In this document: one piece after another, positions 1 through 12,700 of the stretch | Layout of the letters: each line of letters opens with the position of its first letter | Numbering within the stretch: the stretch's first letter is position 1 | Source: Moniliophthora roreri | Lineage: Eukaryota > Basidiomycota > Agaricomycetes > Agaricales > Marasmiaceae | Direction of reading: 5' to 3' | Length of the DNA stretch: 64,000 bases | NCBI GenBank assembly: GCA_001466705.2 | Contig: LATX02000223.1 | Coordinates: forward strand, 62,001-126,000 | The notes under the pieces: generated by a model | Database searches by the model: none | Told to the model about the DNA's origin: nothing | What the model saw: only the letters and a program-made list of their open reading frames with translations | Position numbers and translations under genes: made by a program

Positions 1-706
1 GCAGACGGTTCCGACAATGGCTGGCGCAGTAATGGCAGGATCACAAGGATAACTTCAGAGGTGATCGGACAAGCTGCTACAGAAGTTCTGGCATCCATGC
101 GAGAAGGTCAAGCATCACCAAAATTGACAGCCCGCTGCAACGGGTTACAGGTGACGTAACGAGGCTACCGGGGATTATGTCTCATAATTGGTTATAACAC
201 TTTGTGGTTTTTGGTGATGAGGTATCTAGAAGGCATTAATGAGGAGGTGCAAAAAGGGCTTGAAAAAAAAATTGCAAGCAGCTTTGGTACATGCTGATGT
301 CAGGGCATATAGAGCGCAGGTAATGGGATACAACGACATCGATGGTTTAGATCCAGAGATTTAGAGTCCTGGGGTAGCTGCGTGGACTCGGACCTGCACC
401 TGAACGTTGGCCAAATGTAGATTACCAAGTATACTTGCGCACATTAATACGCGCCCTTCGCATAAGAGAGGCTCGCTCGCAGGGATCAGCGGTATTAGAA
501 GCAAGAAATAAGCTGCCGGATTTTAGAGCCGTGATCAGAGCTGTGATGCAGTGCGATGAAGTGGCGTCCCGAGAACTTCCGACAGGCTGAGGCAAAGACA
601 AATTTCCATGACGTGATATCGATTTCGACGATGCCGCTAGTAGTGCTGAGTGTTAAAAATAGACAGATTCTGCAGCTTCAGAAAGAGCTAGTGAAGAATA
701 AATATT
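1..706. other. Non-genic left edge
   Basis: No frame of convincing coding content is seen; the short open frames lack recognisable motifs. Bases 188-219 match the right end of the small inverted-repeat element at 19091-19255 (shared GGTTATAACACTTT followed by a GGTTTTTG-type end), so one end of a related element probably lies here. Confidence 0.4.
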
Positions 707-1313
707 GGATGACTTCCCGTAAGGTTTTGATTCTCATTTGTCGATTCTGACGACTTTCTGAGAGAAATATCAAATGGTTTTATGAACGGTTAGTTCACCA
801 TGGCGTTCCCGTAAGGCCCTCAGAGGATTCGACAAACGGCTAGGCTGGAGTTCCGAAGAACACCGTGAGCTCCGGATGCATTGGAGACAGGTCGTGAGGT
901 AGTATGCCCTTACGTTTATATTCTGTTGTGCAGTGTACTTACAGAGTTGGTAATCAGAAACGTCATGTCTTCTTCATGACATAGAGGTAAAATACGCAAC
1001 GCATTGGGCGTGTTTGCGTGGATGAAGGCCTGGCAGTCTTCCGGAGTCACGTACCAAAAAGAGGTAAGGAGCGGTCGGGTAAGGGGAGAAATTTGAAATG
1101 AGAGGCGAAAACGCACGAAAACGCATTTAGGGAGGGGGTCCAGGGGCCTCCCTAAATCCCTGATAAAAATAGATTTAGAACGACTTTTTTATTTCAAATC
1201 GCATTAAGAGAACGGTGGGTTCATGCGGGAAAATCTCGGATAATCCTTCTGAGACGATTAATTGCAAATTAATTGCCTGATTTTAGGCGAAAAATCCTTA
1301 CGGGAAGTCATCC
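707..1313. mobile_element. Non-autonomous TIR element, 607 bp
   Basis: The element begins GGATGACTTCCCGTAAGG and ends with the exact reverse complement (18 bp), flanked on both sides by ATT (704-706 and 1314-1316), a possible 3-bp target duplication. No transposase frame is present inside. A perfect 10-bp stem with 11-nt loop (1126-1156, TTTAGGGAGG/CCTCCCTAAA) lies within it, preceded by a 10-bp tandem repeat CGAAAACGCA. The superfamily is not certain; a 3-bp duplication would fit PIF/Harbinger best, but ATT is not the usual TWA site. Confidence 0.7.
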
Positions 1314-2188
1314 ATTAATGAGAAGCTGATAAATGGAATGACAGAAATACATCCGTAGCCGCGAATTCTAACTATAGGCATTAGTTGTTGAAGCTTCAAG
1401 TCGATTCGTAAGGATTACAGCCTTACAAGTCAGAGGGCTGAGCTTCGACAAAATGAAGACTCACAGCGAGGGGTTTGATCCAGGAAGGAAAAGCTTCGAG
1501 ATGGGCCTGAGCAACGAGGTAACAAAGGAGTGATTTCTGAGCTTGTCGATAGTGAATTGGCAGGTAAGACCGGAGCGATATTTCAGGCATAACGATACCT
1601 CCTGGGTGATATTCTGCATCGCCACAGCATGATAACATCTTCTCTATACAGTACAAAATCAGATTTGAACGTTTCCAGTACATCTAGCTCGGTAGGGAAC
1701 AAGGAAGTGAAGCATTCGACCGCTTGCTCGTGTATTTGAGGAAAATCCGACTGGTCAGGTCTCGATATTCGTAGCACCGATGCCACATGTTGTTTTTCAG
1801 ACTCTGCAGAAAGCATGCTGATGAATTAGGGAACTCGATAAGGAAGAATGTGGGCTTAAGCAAAAACTCACTTTTGACCCTATAGATGATCAAGTAACAC
1901 GTCCAGATCTCCAGGAATTACGCTTCGAAACATGTCAACTCCTCAATTATAATATTATACACCACTCGGTATGTCGTGGCCAGACAAAGGCCTACAGGTC
2001 CACTGATCCTTCTACGACTGAGTTGGCGCATACGAGAAAAGGATCCGGTGTAGTCTAAAACTGAAGTCATCAAGCTCAAGGTTACTTCGTGGGATACATA
2101 CACTTGCATGTAGCGTGATTTGGTCTTGTAAATAGCGAGCACAGTCGCTGTGGGACTATGCGAGTTATACTTGCTGCCGCAGTTGCAG
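1314..2188. other. Intergenic, nothing recognised
   Basis: Several short overlapping frames on the minus strand between 1423 and 2142 show no domain or family signature. This probably includes the promoter of the gene starting near 2.2 kb. Confidence 0.3.
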
Positions 2189-2272
2189 ATGACAGATTGT
2201 GAGCCGGAAATTGACGAAATTGACGCGCGTCACTTGACCGCCGTCACAACTTTTTCCACAGCTGCCACGACG

Positions 2273-3717
2273 ATGGACCAAGACGTCGAAATGGATGCAC
2301 CAGAAATTTCTACCCTGCGTGAGGAATCGACTCCTCCTCCTTCAAAAGCCAGTAGCAATCCTGGATTCCGACTCAAACTTGTGGTCAAAGACAAGACGAA
2401 AACAATTGCGTCCTCTTCCGCAGGTCGGCAGTATGGCGACGAGGACGACGGCGACGAGGAAGACGAAGACCAGGAGGACCAGCTTATTGACGACGAAGAT
2501 GCACCAATATCCTCCGCAGCTTTGGGTGGTCAAGCTTCAACGTCATCGAAACGCAAGGCAGCGGCGTCGTCAACTCAGCCAAAACGTAAATCCCGCAAGA
2601 GCGAGAATGGGAAGAAGCTGTCGTCGGATGGAGTAGAAAGTCGAGGGAAATTAAAGGAGAAAATATTACAACAACCGGGTGCGCCAAATCTCGCGCCTAC
2701 GATGACCACCTTTCAAGCCAATCCGGCGACTGAACCAGATGAAGATTCAGGGGCAGACGGCCAAGTTCATATAAATATTGAAGAACCTGACCCGCCACCT
2801 TCAATATCTTCCCCTGGTTCTGGGAAAAAAAAGGCTGCTGCGAAGAAAGCTCCGGCGAAGAAAGCAAAGGCTGGTCCTTCAAAGTGCGTAACTCCGCCAT
2901 GATGCCATGCAGCTCAGCTTGTTACTGACATTTCTACAGATTAAAGCTATTGCCTCCCATGTTACCACCAGAAGATTCCGGCATAGCTAGTGAAGGTAAG
3001 TATGATTTGCCATTGTTTTTTAATTTAGCTAACGACAGATTTCTTGCGACAGGGATGACCGGCACCGCAGCTTCATCTCCAGCGGCAGTCCAAATCGACG
3101 ACTCGTACTCTCCAGAGCCTGAGGGTGGGTCCGTGCCGATCGAGCTTGGGTCGGATGCACCTTCCGCCCCACACTCCGTACCTCCAGCGGAGGAACCCAT
3201 AAACCTCGAAGGAGTTCCGGTCCCTGTTTATCCCCTTCCAACCAAGCCCTTCCCCGTTCTTCCGCCGCCCAAGATCAGCTCAGGCTTCGCCCCCACGATA
3301 CCTCTAGACAAGACTAAAGCACAGCCAAGACGCTGGCGTGTAGCAAACAGGGAGATTCGAGGCATCGCTGGTGGCAGATGGTTTGTTCGAGCATGGGTTG
3401 GCGAGAAGGAGTCTGAGTTCGCAAATGCGATGCAGGCTCAGAAGGCTGCTGCAGAAGGAGGCTTGGGAGGTAGTGGCGTGAATGGTCTTGCCCTGCCGAA
3501 ATTGGCTGGGGTGTCGATATCGGCGCCTCAAGGCACCTCATCTGGCAAAGGCTCGAAGAAGAAGACGGCCAATTCTTCGAGGTCAGGCTCCTCTGTACCT
3601 GAACACGTCAATGGTGTTGGTAGCGTCAGCGCTCGAGGACCATCAAAGATGAAGATTTCTCAAATGGCACCGCCTCCTTCGAGTGAGGCTGGCGACATAG
3701 AATCTCTCGGCTCGTGA
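2273..3717 (+). CDS. Possible INO80 complex Ies4-like nuclear protein
   Basis: Three exons: 2273-2883, 2940-2995 and 3053-3717; the introns are 56 and 57 nt with GTGCGT/CTACAG and GTAAGT/GACAG ends and a CTAAC branch site in the second. This predicts 443 residues. The ATG at 2273 has A at -3 and G at +4; an in-frame ATG at 2189 would add 28 residues. The protein is mostly disordered: an N-terminal FRLKLVVK stretch (about residues 32-39), an acidic D/E run, Lys/Ala-rich basic tracts and Ser/Pro-rich tails. The only compact region is PRRWRV...GGRWFVRAW (about residues 312-335), which resembles the C-terminal conserved box of fungal Ies4, a small subunit of the INO80 chromatin remodeller. That match is from memory of the family and is tentative; another nuclear low-complexity protein is possible. 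The gene model is firmer than the name. Confidence 0.6.
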
Positions 3718-6700
3718 TGTATGTATTACTACCAGCGTTCTTTTCACATCCTTTTCTGTCACAACGGACCGGTCATCTTCACTTTCCATCTATTGTACTT
3801 CTTGTATAATTCTCGGACATTCAGGACTCTGAAGACTTCTCTGCTATGGATTCGAGTTTCATGGGTGCATAACATACAGACTAAATGAACCGTACATAGA
3901 AAATTATACTATTGGTATATGAGTACCTTGACCTTTCAAAAGAGAAGGAAGCATAACATTAGGGGTGTAACTTGGTGATAGTGTCGCCATAAACCCGCGG
4001 CATTGCCCACGGAATAGTCTATCCTAATGTATCTTACCTCTTCAAGATCTAGATGCTACTGCTTCTCTTGATAGAGTAGTGACGACGCAGGGCTGAGAAC
4101 ATTTGGTTGATTCGCGGTCCGTGTAGTCTAGCCAGGCGAAGGATGGACCATTGCACAGAAAACTGAACAGGATCCCCACAGCCACGTCTGGAGGAGTAGG
4201 CTTACGACAGTGTAAGACCTGACATTTATAGCAGGCTGGAGACCTTACTCCAAGCGATTTAGCGCAGAGATAAGGACACGTACGGTTACTGCCTACTCTC
4301 GACCTATACCCAATTTGGCTCTCATTATGAAATTGCGGTCGTTAGCGCCCTGAGAGCTCTTTCGAATGAATGTGTATCAAATCACGCAACTGTACCACGT
4401 CGACTCAGTTCTGCATACTGGCTATATAGAGTTTGTTATTCGTATAATGAGATACAGGTACAGTTATGATAGCCACTTAACAGATACAAGAGAACTGAAG
4501 ACTGGTGAAAGTCACTGTATAATTCTAATGCACGATATCAAAGTCCACATGCCTAACGTAGAAAAGCTAGCCTGTTCAGCAATACGAGCTTCGGTCGAAG
4601 CCTCCTACGTTTTTCTTGGGGTCAAAGCCGGTCCGCGATGGAGGGAAAAGATAATGATTCTTTCAGCATGACAGCCATCAAGAGAATTGATTCTTTGAGC
4701 GCCTTCAGATCTCGAGATTTTCATCCAAATACCGCTCCTCTTTTGTAATTGATCGCCCCGTATGAATTCGTACCATCCATTCCGTCGTTCTTCCGTGATG
4801 TCTTCAGAATCTCCTAGGTAGAAGCTAGATGGAGAAGTAGCGAAAGACTGGTGGAGGAGCCTGCTTGTCGAAAATGAACACGATACACAACTCGATAATG
4901 TCACTGCCAGCTTCCTTGGGTAGACCGGTGATGACGCAGGCTCGAGGTCGTTTGGGGAGTAATAAATTTGGGTTGGATTGGGTACAACCGAGCAAGGGTA
5001 TAGACGGACATCTGAACGTGACAAATATCCTCACGTTGGAGAGGGCCATGTCTAGAAGTATGAGGAGCGTCAGATTTGCATTGAATCGTGAAACCAGGCA
5101 TCTCTGGTGGGGAGGTCGAGAGGCACGCAGCTACATCCGTGCAATTCACATCATCCCATGAGCGTAGGGTACACAGCCGGAAGGTTCACTCAAGCAACGC
5201 TTGAACAGAGGCGGTTCAAGCCTTGCGTCACCCAGTTCACACAAGGCTCAAAAAAATAGAATTTCCAATTCCGCACCCGTCACGCTCAGACCCATTGTTT
5301 CACAAGCGTTGTGTTAACCCAGTATGACGCCATTTCGGGTGGCTCTTTCCGTTCTATACCACTCCCGTTCCTTTCTGCTTTTACTGTAAACCGACTATGC
5401 AATCTATATTAATCGTGCTACACTGGTACAATACAGACTCTCCAGCACTGCTAATCCAACTGACCCTTGCTCCAAAGCCCTGCATGCCAACCGTGAAACC
5501 ACACATCACAAACCCGATCAGTAAATCATCAGCGTGGTGAAAGAGAACATTGACGACAAAAGTATCACTACACCTGTCATGCTAAAGTGATTGCACAAAA
5601 GTCCTTGACAACCTTGACAACACACTGTCGGCTTCCCCTTGAGTGAGACAGAGAGGCGCCAATTCCACCCCGTGTTGACGACGGCGCTCTGGATTGACCA
5701 GTACCAGCGTTTATCACAAGGCCATTAACAGGGAAAGATGAAGGTGCACCGATTTGATGTATACCGTGAAACGAGATACCTAAGGACTGAAACAGACAGT
5801 GTTCGAACATGAGAACTTGCGGCATTGATGTCAACACACTTGAGGGTGGGTTTGATGAACTTGCAGTAATGATAACGCGGAGCCTGAGGAAGGTCTTAAC
5901 AGCGATGGAGGTGTTGATGAGACGCTGGTCGAGCAGAAAGCAATTTCCATATTTTGAGGAATTGCTGGAGTTGAAGAACTTGATATGTTGTTGACAAGAT
6001 GCGTGAGACTTGAAGACAAGCGCACCCCAGAGTGATAACTTGCCGTTTTCATGAGANACTGACCCAGATTTCCGGAAGCAGACCGTGCTTAGATATGAAG
6101 AGTTATCATCCAGTGGCATTCGGAGTGATATGACACACCGATGACATTGTGGAAGAGCGAAGAGTGAAAAAATTGAACTCAGAATCCCAACCTGACATAA
6201 GCAGGTCACGCTTTCCTCTGCGCGCCGACGGGAGCAAAAACTCCTCTCCCAAGACGCGTCCCAATACATCACCAACACCAGTTAGAATTTCGCGGAAAGG
6301 TATGCATAATTTACAGAATAACCATAGAGCCAAATTTTCACTTATAATAGGCATTTAGGTCAAAACACCTCCGCTACCACGACCACGACCAGCACCTGCA
6401 GCCTCACGTTCGGCGTTCTTCCTCTTCCCCTTTTCTGTAGCAATCAAACGGCCTGGGAACCCTGCCCTGTCATCATTCTGTAACTGGGTGAGATATCTGC
6501 ATTTCCCGGTGAGTTCGAAGCAGGCCCATTTAGCAACCGGACTCACGACTTCCATGGCACCGTCGACAGCTTCTTGCTCACCTGCATCCACCGTCGGGTA
6601 CTACATATCATGAACTGTCACTGTTGAACACTTCGCGCTCCCTTCCTGTGGGTGCTCATGCTCACCAACCCAATGTTCCAAGCGGTTTACGGAACTCCGG

Positions 6701-7478
6701 CTGACTTGCCCTGTAATTTGTTTTATCACTGGATGAGTTTTTGAAGCACGGTCTGAAGTTTTTCGATCATTCCGAGCAATTACCAACTGTTTTCATACAA
6801 GGGCTGCTTTCCAGATCTTAGGTCGGGTATCAATTGGCTTTTGAGACAAGGCGTCTATTAACGTCTGGCCGTGTATCAAGGGCACGTATGAGCCGCGATG
6901 ACGGATCGGCACACGGCGATAGTTCCTTATTAGGGCCGAGTCGTCGTGAGCGGACTCTAAAGATGATTGCCGAGATGAAGTTCGTCTGAAGAGTTGAATG
7001 AGACGCAGGTCATTAGTGCCATCTCATTGGAACCGAACCTGACACTACTGCGATAGAAGACGACGTCTACTGAGAGTAGTTCATTAAGCGGATAACAGCT
7101 TGGAAATAGGCTCACAGCATGGCATAAGCAGTGGGGACCCTCCTATCAGGCCACCAGGGAGGTTCAACGCACAGTCACACCAATCGTTTGCCTAGCTAGT
7201 TCCCCGAATTCTTCGTCAAAAATCATCCTTCGCAATGGTCCAAGATTGTATGGCTTCAACGAGTAGTCTGTGCTCTACAATATATCAGTTTAGTCGAGTA
7301 ATTATACCTCCAAATAGAATACATGCCGTGCTATGTGGGACTTAGAACGAAGATGTCGATGTCGGAAGGAGAAAGCGCTAGGGGAGACGAGTCGTGAGAA
7401 GGTGAACGTGACTTCGTTTATTCCCCCGAAATCCGGAACGCGACGTCGGACCTTGGACGCGCCCATCATCAATCCTTC
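3718..7478. other. Long intergenic region, no supported gene
   Basis: Both strands carry scattered open frames. The longest, on the minus strand at 5577-6278, runs through an ambiguous base at 6057 and has no recognisable motif or convincing splice structure. A minus-strand frame at 6355-6591 ends in a Gly/Arg-rich tail but could not be linked to a start or a partner exon. I see no tRNA or repeat here. Confidence 0.35.
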
Positions 7479-9761
7479 ATGTCAGACGCAGAAACACCCA
7501 ATACCAAGTCCGGGAACAAGAAGGATCCAGAACCTCTTCCTGACCCACCATTCAAAGTTGAATACGCGAGTTCAGGGAGAGCCAAGTGCAAAGGTGCGTA
7601 GTAAAGCTCAGACTGAGATCGTGTCAATTTGAAGCTGATCGTGCTCTAGTTGGATGCAGTGCGTCTTGCTGTCTGTGTGTCTGGTGACCATCTAATAGCA
7701 TCCTAGGCACGGTCATCGAAAAGGACGCTCTTCGTCTTGGAACCGCAAAACCGTTTCGTGGCATCTGCGCCTACGAGTTCAAGCATTGGGGATGTGTTAC
7801 ACCTGAGGACATCAAAGCAATCCACGAACACGAATCGGAATCTGGTGTCAAGATCACGGGAATGGATGATTTACGGACTGAAGACCAAGAACGCGCAAAA
7901 AAGGCTTTGAAAAAGGGTCATGTGGATGAAAAGGACGCTCAGGCACAGAAGGCAAAGAGTGACATTGCGAGGGTGAAGGAGGCGGAGAAGGAGAAAGAGA
8001 AAAAAGAAGAAAAGAAGAGGAAATCGGAGAATGCAGATACTGGTAAGTCCCAGTATACGCTTGGAAGAGACAACTGATCTTTTCGGATCCACAGATGGGG
8101 AACCCAAAACAAAGGTACGTTCTCAACACCTATATGAAGCACCTTTCACACCATACCTTTGCCCATCAATAGAAGAAGAAAACGAAGAATTCGGAAGATA
8201 GTGAGAAGCCCAAGGAGACCAAGGAGAAGGTGCACTCGACCATATCTACGCACCGCTTCATCTTCAGCTAATGCTCCTTCTAACCAGAAACCAAAGAAGA
8301 AGGAAGAGAAGGAAAAGCATGTCGCACCGAGAACGAAAGAGGAAAAGGTATTCGAGCCCTCTGCATCGTCTATGTCCGCACTGACACTCACCAACAGAAA
8401 ACCCAAAAACCCGCGCCAGCTAGCTCACAACCTGACGAAGAAATTGTACCGGACAGTGAAGAGGAAGCTGATCATGAAGTATGTGTTGTCATTTCACTCC
8501 CATCATCCACGTTCTCATAGATATCCGCAGAAACATAAGGCGGAGGAGAAGAAGAGTCCAAAGGTACGTTTAATTTGATCCGTCCTTTCTATTTATGTGA
8601 GCTCACGTTTTGCCAGAAAGATAAAGACAGAAGACTGTCAAAGAATAAGGACAGCTCAATGACTGTACGTCCGAAGATCTCTCATGGAGGACCAATGCAA
8701 GCCTTATTACGATGTAGAGCATTGATTGGCCGCCGACACCTCCACGGTCAGACAAAGACGCCAAGGAGAAAGGTAAAGAGAAGAAGAAGGTATGCACTTG
8801 ACTCATGCGATACCACTTGGTTGACAGTAGATGCAACTGTAGTCGCCCAAGAAACAAAAGTCACCCAAGAAGAAGGCGGCGAATGATGAAGACGATCAGA
8901 TGGACATTGACGAAGTGAGCAAACTAGTGACACAGGCTTCGATAGACAAGTTACTTGATGACGTGAGTAATCGTTGTCGCTCTTTGAATGGGAACTGAGG
9001 AAAGAAACAAGAAACCGAAGAAGCCGGAGAAGAAAGCAGAAATGTCGGATTCAGATTCGGAGAATGAAGCCTTGGTTTCGAAGGTATACCCTCTTCCTCT
9101 CTGTGGCTGATAAGCATGCTCAGATATCTACTTCGCAGAAGCCTACGAAGAAGCTGGAAGTTGCTGACAACGCGAAGGAGGATCCTAAAGCCAAGGTGCG
9201 TGCAGAAAGGTCTGACTTAAACTGAAACCTAATTCTCTACCACTACAGACGACGCCCAAGAAAGCATCGACAACGAAGGGTACCGCTAAACCCAAGGTGA
9301 CTTATATGTTTGCTCGCTCAACGATCTTGAATTCACTTCGTCTTCAGACTGCACCTCAGGAAAAGGTGAAAGCGAAACTTGCGCCTAGGAAATCTACTTC
9401 TATGGCCACTTCTATTCCTGGAGCACGCACATCCACCTCTGTACCTCCAACCCCTACGCATAACTCCGCAAACCCCGTCTTCGTCGATCTCAGTGGAATT
9501 GCACCCTTCCTTCGCTCGCCCCACCATCAGTTGCCCAATCCAACTCGACTGCCGCCGCCTAAAGTACCATTATCGGAATTCTGCAAGAAATACGAGCTGT
9601 CCGACGCCCTACAGGAGAAGTTGAAAGGGCTGAACATTGACGGGCCGCATGTCCTTCGTCTCATCAAAGACGAGGCACTGGAGAAGAAGGGTCTGTCGAT
9701 CGGCGAAGTTGCGGGATTGAGAGATGCAGAAGAGCGGTGGATGACAGATCATGCGACTTAG
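7479..9761 (+). CDS. PARP-type zinc-finger nuclear protein, 15 exons
   Basis: Exons: 7479-7593, 7650-7658, 7707-8042, 8095-8114, 8173-8229, 8288-8347, 8398-8478, 8531-8563, 8617-8664, 8718-8789, 8843-8962, 9012-9083, 9139-9195, 9249-9296, 9348-9761; 513 residues. Residues 27-74 form a PARP-type zinc finger with ligands Cys37, Cys41, His68 and Cys71 (EYASSGRAKCK, EKDALRLGT, HWGCVTP), the nick- and strand-break-sensing module of PARP1 and DNA ligase III. No ADP-ribosyltransferase or ligase domain follows. A long Lys/Glu-rich linker is encoded by many tiny exons. The last about 60 residues (PLSEFCKKYELSDALQEKL...) look like a small helical, possibly SAM-like fold. Cys41 comes from the 9-nt exon 2. 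The starts of exons 12 and 13 have alternative in-frame acceptors (8998 and 9123). A decayed partial duplicate lies at 22088. Likely a chromatin or DNA-damage factor; exact role unknown. Confidence 0.85.
7650..7658 (+). other. 9-nt microexon of the zf-PARP gene
   Basis: TTGGATGCA is bounded by a 56-nt intron ending CTCTAG and a 48-nt intron starting GTGCGT. Both flanking introns are phase 1, so skipping keeps the frame but removes Cys41, one of the four zinc ligands. Branch-like CTGAT and CTAAT sequences precede the two acceptors. Confidence 0.75.
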
Positions 9762-12700
9762 TTTTCGGCAAGGTGGAGATGAGCTTTGGGTGATCTGCAT
9801 GTTGTGTTTTCTTGTGTACGCCTTGTGATGACTGTTATGTTTCTACAGATAGAGCTCGATCCTTTTGGTTGAATCATGGACGTCTTGACTTGTGATTCAT
9901 TCCATTCGTACTTTCTAAGTGACCCGCAGAACGGTCCGTGGCTTCAACCTAGTACGAATTGCAGAATGTTGCTGGTTCCAGCTATATACATCTTTCTAAA
10001 TCCATGATGATACTTGATGTCGGAGGTAATAAATAAACCGGTACGTGGAGTCTGCTTAAAGGTCAAGAATATGATAGCCGGACATATATTTCGCCACGTA
10101 CCACAAAAAGGACTCCGTGACCATCGCATCTCCTCTTTGTGTCGTACTCGATTGCACGAAAGTCCGCTAATCCGCTGACCATGCATTTGCACTCGTCATA
10201 CCCGCAAAGCTGAAGGATAGACAATTCTACTGACGGAATGAGATCAACCTATGTTGAAAGAGCAGTTCAGAGTATTTGTGGGCAAGTTGAGTCCAGCATG
10301 ACCGGCTTATAGAGCCTCCTTAGCAAGGCCCACAGCGAGATTCTGGTGTAAGACAGGTTGAAAATGCAGGTAAGAAGTCTTGTGTCCTGTTCCTGCTCAA
10401 GACGGCAAGTGGAAATCTTTGAACCTGCTCGCAAGGCTTACGATGGTATCCCCCTTGTACCTCACTATTCGATTTTAGATATACTGAGACGTGCAACCGT
10501 TACTAGATTCGTGATGAAGCGGATCGTTGGAATATGAACTGGGTGAAAGGCGACTCGGGGCTGCACAGTCGTTGCTTGGGCGTATACCGACTGATGAAAG
10601 TATGAGCATCGAAGAGCGCAAAATCCAGACGAAAAAGGTCTACGTACTGTTCAACTTCAGGCTCTCTTCGCTCGGGTATCTGTTCAGGCGTCCTAGCAGT
10701 CCAGTGCAATTGCGGAAGGTGGTGTTGAGAAATCCGTGAATGCAGACGTCCACGAACGGACATTTTGCTTGCCGACTCGGAGAAGCGGTAAATTCGCACC
10801 GCCCCCCACTGGAAAACGGACCTAAGAAGGCTTTCTTCGATATCAATCTGAGTCTTTGGTGTATCCTGGCTCGAACGGGAGTGCATTGAGTAATTGTTCG
10901 GGTGTAAGACTCATAAGGGGTGCAGGTGCGTTCCCTTTGGGGCTCTGCTTTCCCCTTCTCTCACTGGTTGGTTCGGCATCTTCCAAGAAACACTTTTAGA
11001 ACTTCCTCCAAAGCCCTTCTCTGATCCCAACAACGCAAATGGTTTCTTATGCCGTATAAACAGCTATGCAATGTACCCCAATGGCCGTCAACATCGCCTT
11101 CTTTCACCACTTCCGGCTAGCTAAGGTCACTTTGTAAATTCCGACGTGTCCGTCCTAGTACGAAGGTGGAGCAGTAAATAAAATCGCTCCGATGCACCGT
11201 ATGTACGTGGGTACGGTGTTCGTGCTAGGTATGTTAATACTAATGATTTGCCTTTAATTGCGTTCTGATACCTAATTTTCGATCGGTTTATTTAGGCAAT
11301 CTCCTTTAAGTACCAAGGAATGACCTACCAAGGAATGACCCTTGGTCTTACTCCCGCAACTGTTCGTCGCGCCTTCCATTATTATCACCCAATGAGGCAC
11401 CCCCGATTCTAGGAACTGGTATAGTTTCTCCAGCAGTGTTTCCCTCTTTATCTTGCTGATGATCGAAGTATTCAGTTCTCAGTCGATTTTCAAGCCCGAC
11501 GACGTGTTGGCCGAGGCAGAGGAGTCCAATTCTGAATCTGGACATGACGGCCGTTGATGAATGCATTTTTATCGTTGGCTCCGTCGAAATGCCCTGACAC
11601 TTCACACAGCAATTCTCATACTGATCGCTTCGTGGTTCTTCTTTCTTCCGCTTGCCTCCCCTTGTCTGCATGCAGAACCAAGGATCCCACTCCAATACTG
11701 TGGCTCTTCGTGATTGAGCCCCAGCAACTTTACGTACCTTCATTGATGTATGCCGCCGGTTGTGGCATGTCTCTGGTAGTGCGGAAAGAGAATGGCGGAA
11801 TCCCTTGATACGACCCTGGTGTTGACTAGCATTTGATCGCTTTTTAAATTGGGAGCCCGTTTGCACCTTCGTCAAGAGCATGTGGCGCACAGCTCCAAAA
11901 TGCGATCTGTTCTGACACTGGACCATCTTGCGGTATTCACCTTATCTGCTATGCATTCAGAGGTCTTCCCAAGAAAGGTGGGATTTCGTTGTATCAACCC
12001 CTTTGGGAAACCGAGCCTTATCTGCTATCTGCTCGGCAGTCTTCTGAAGCAGGTCAGATGCCTTCATCGTATCAGCCCTTTGGTGAAAGCAGTGAGTCAC
12101 TTCAAACTTCCGGTGTCTTTCAAGTTACGTACCGGTTACTACTCGCTCCCAGAATTCAAGGGCTACAGCATGTACTTTTCTTTACGAAATGAACAGTCGG
12201 GCCAAAATGCAGCCAAGTCGGCTACTTTACATTATGGATCATACCATCATCTCACATACTACAAGTCACGACGGTCACTGGTCATAACGAGATTGGTCGA
12301 ATCTGCGGAGTGGATTACTGAGAAATCCGACCCAGAAACAGCCCAAAAGCGAAATTTTTCGCGAAGTTACGGGCGGGTAACAAATAAAATTTCGTTTTTT
12401 TTCGGTCACAGGTCACCCCCTCGTTCGAAGCGCTCGTAAAGGTACAGTATCCAAGAAGAAGCTCAATCCAGGTTGCTGCAGATTGCCAGCAAAGCCCGCA
12501 CATAAACTCAGTGCCAACATGTTTGGCTGGACATGACTGATGACTAGACCATCACTCGTACAAAAATTGCCACTGAAATTCAAGAAGCTGGATGTGCTTT
12601 GCTGAGTGCCTACATGCCATCTGTTCTCAAATGTCTGATTATACTGTAGCAAAAGTTATTGCCAGTAGTACATCAACATCAACCAAGTCAATGCCAACAC

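Noticed and set aside
1126..1156. Helitron 3' hairpin
   Set aside because: The stem-loop is perfect but lies inside an element with clear terminal inverted repeats and lacks the CTRR end just after it.
2150..2272. GTG-initiated extension of the Ies4-like gene
   Set aside because: No ATG at that position; in-frame ATGs at 2189 and 2273 are available and the latter has better context.
5577..6591. Minus-strand open frames of up to 233 codons
   Set aside because: They run through an ambiguous base, carry no family signature, and no splice chain or start connects them.
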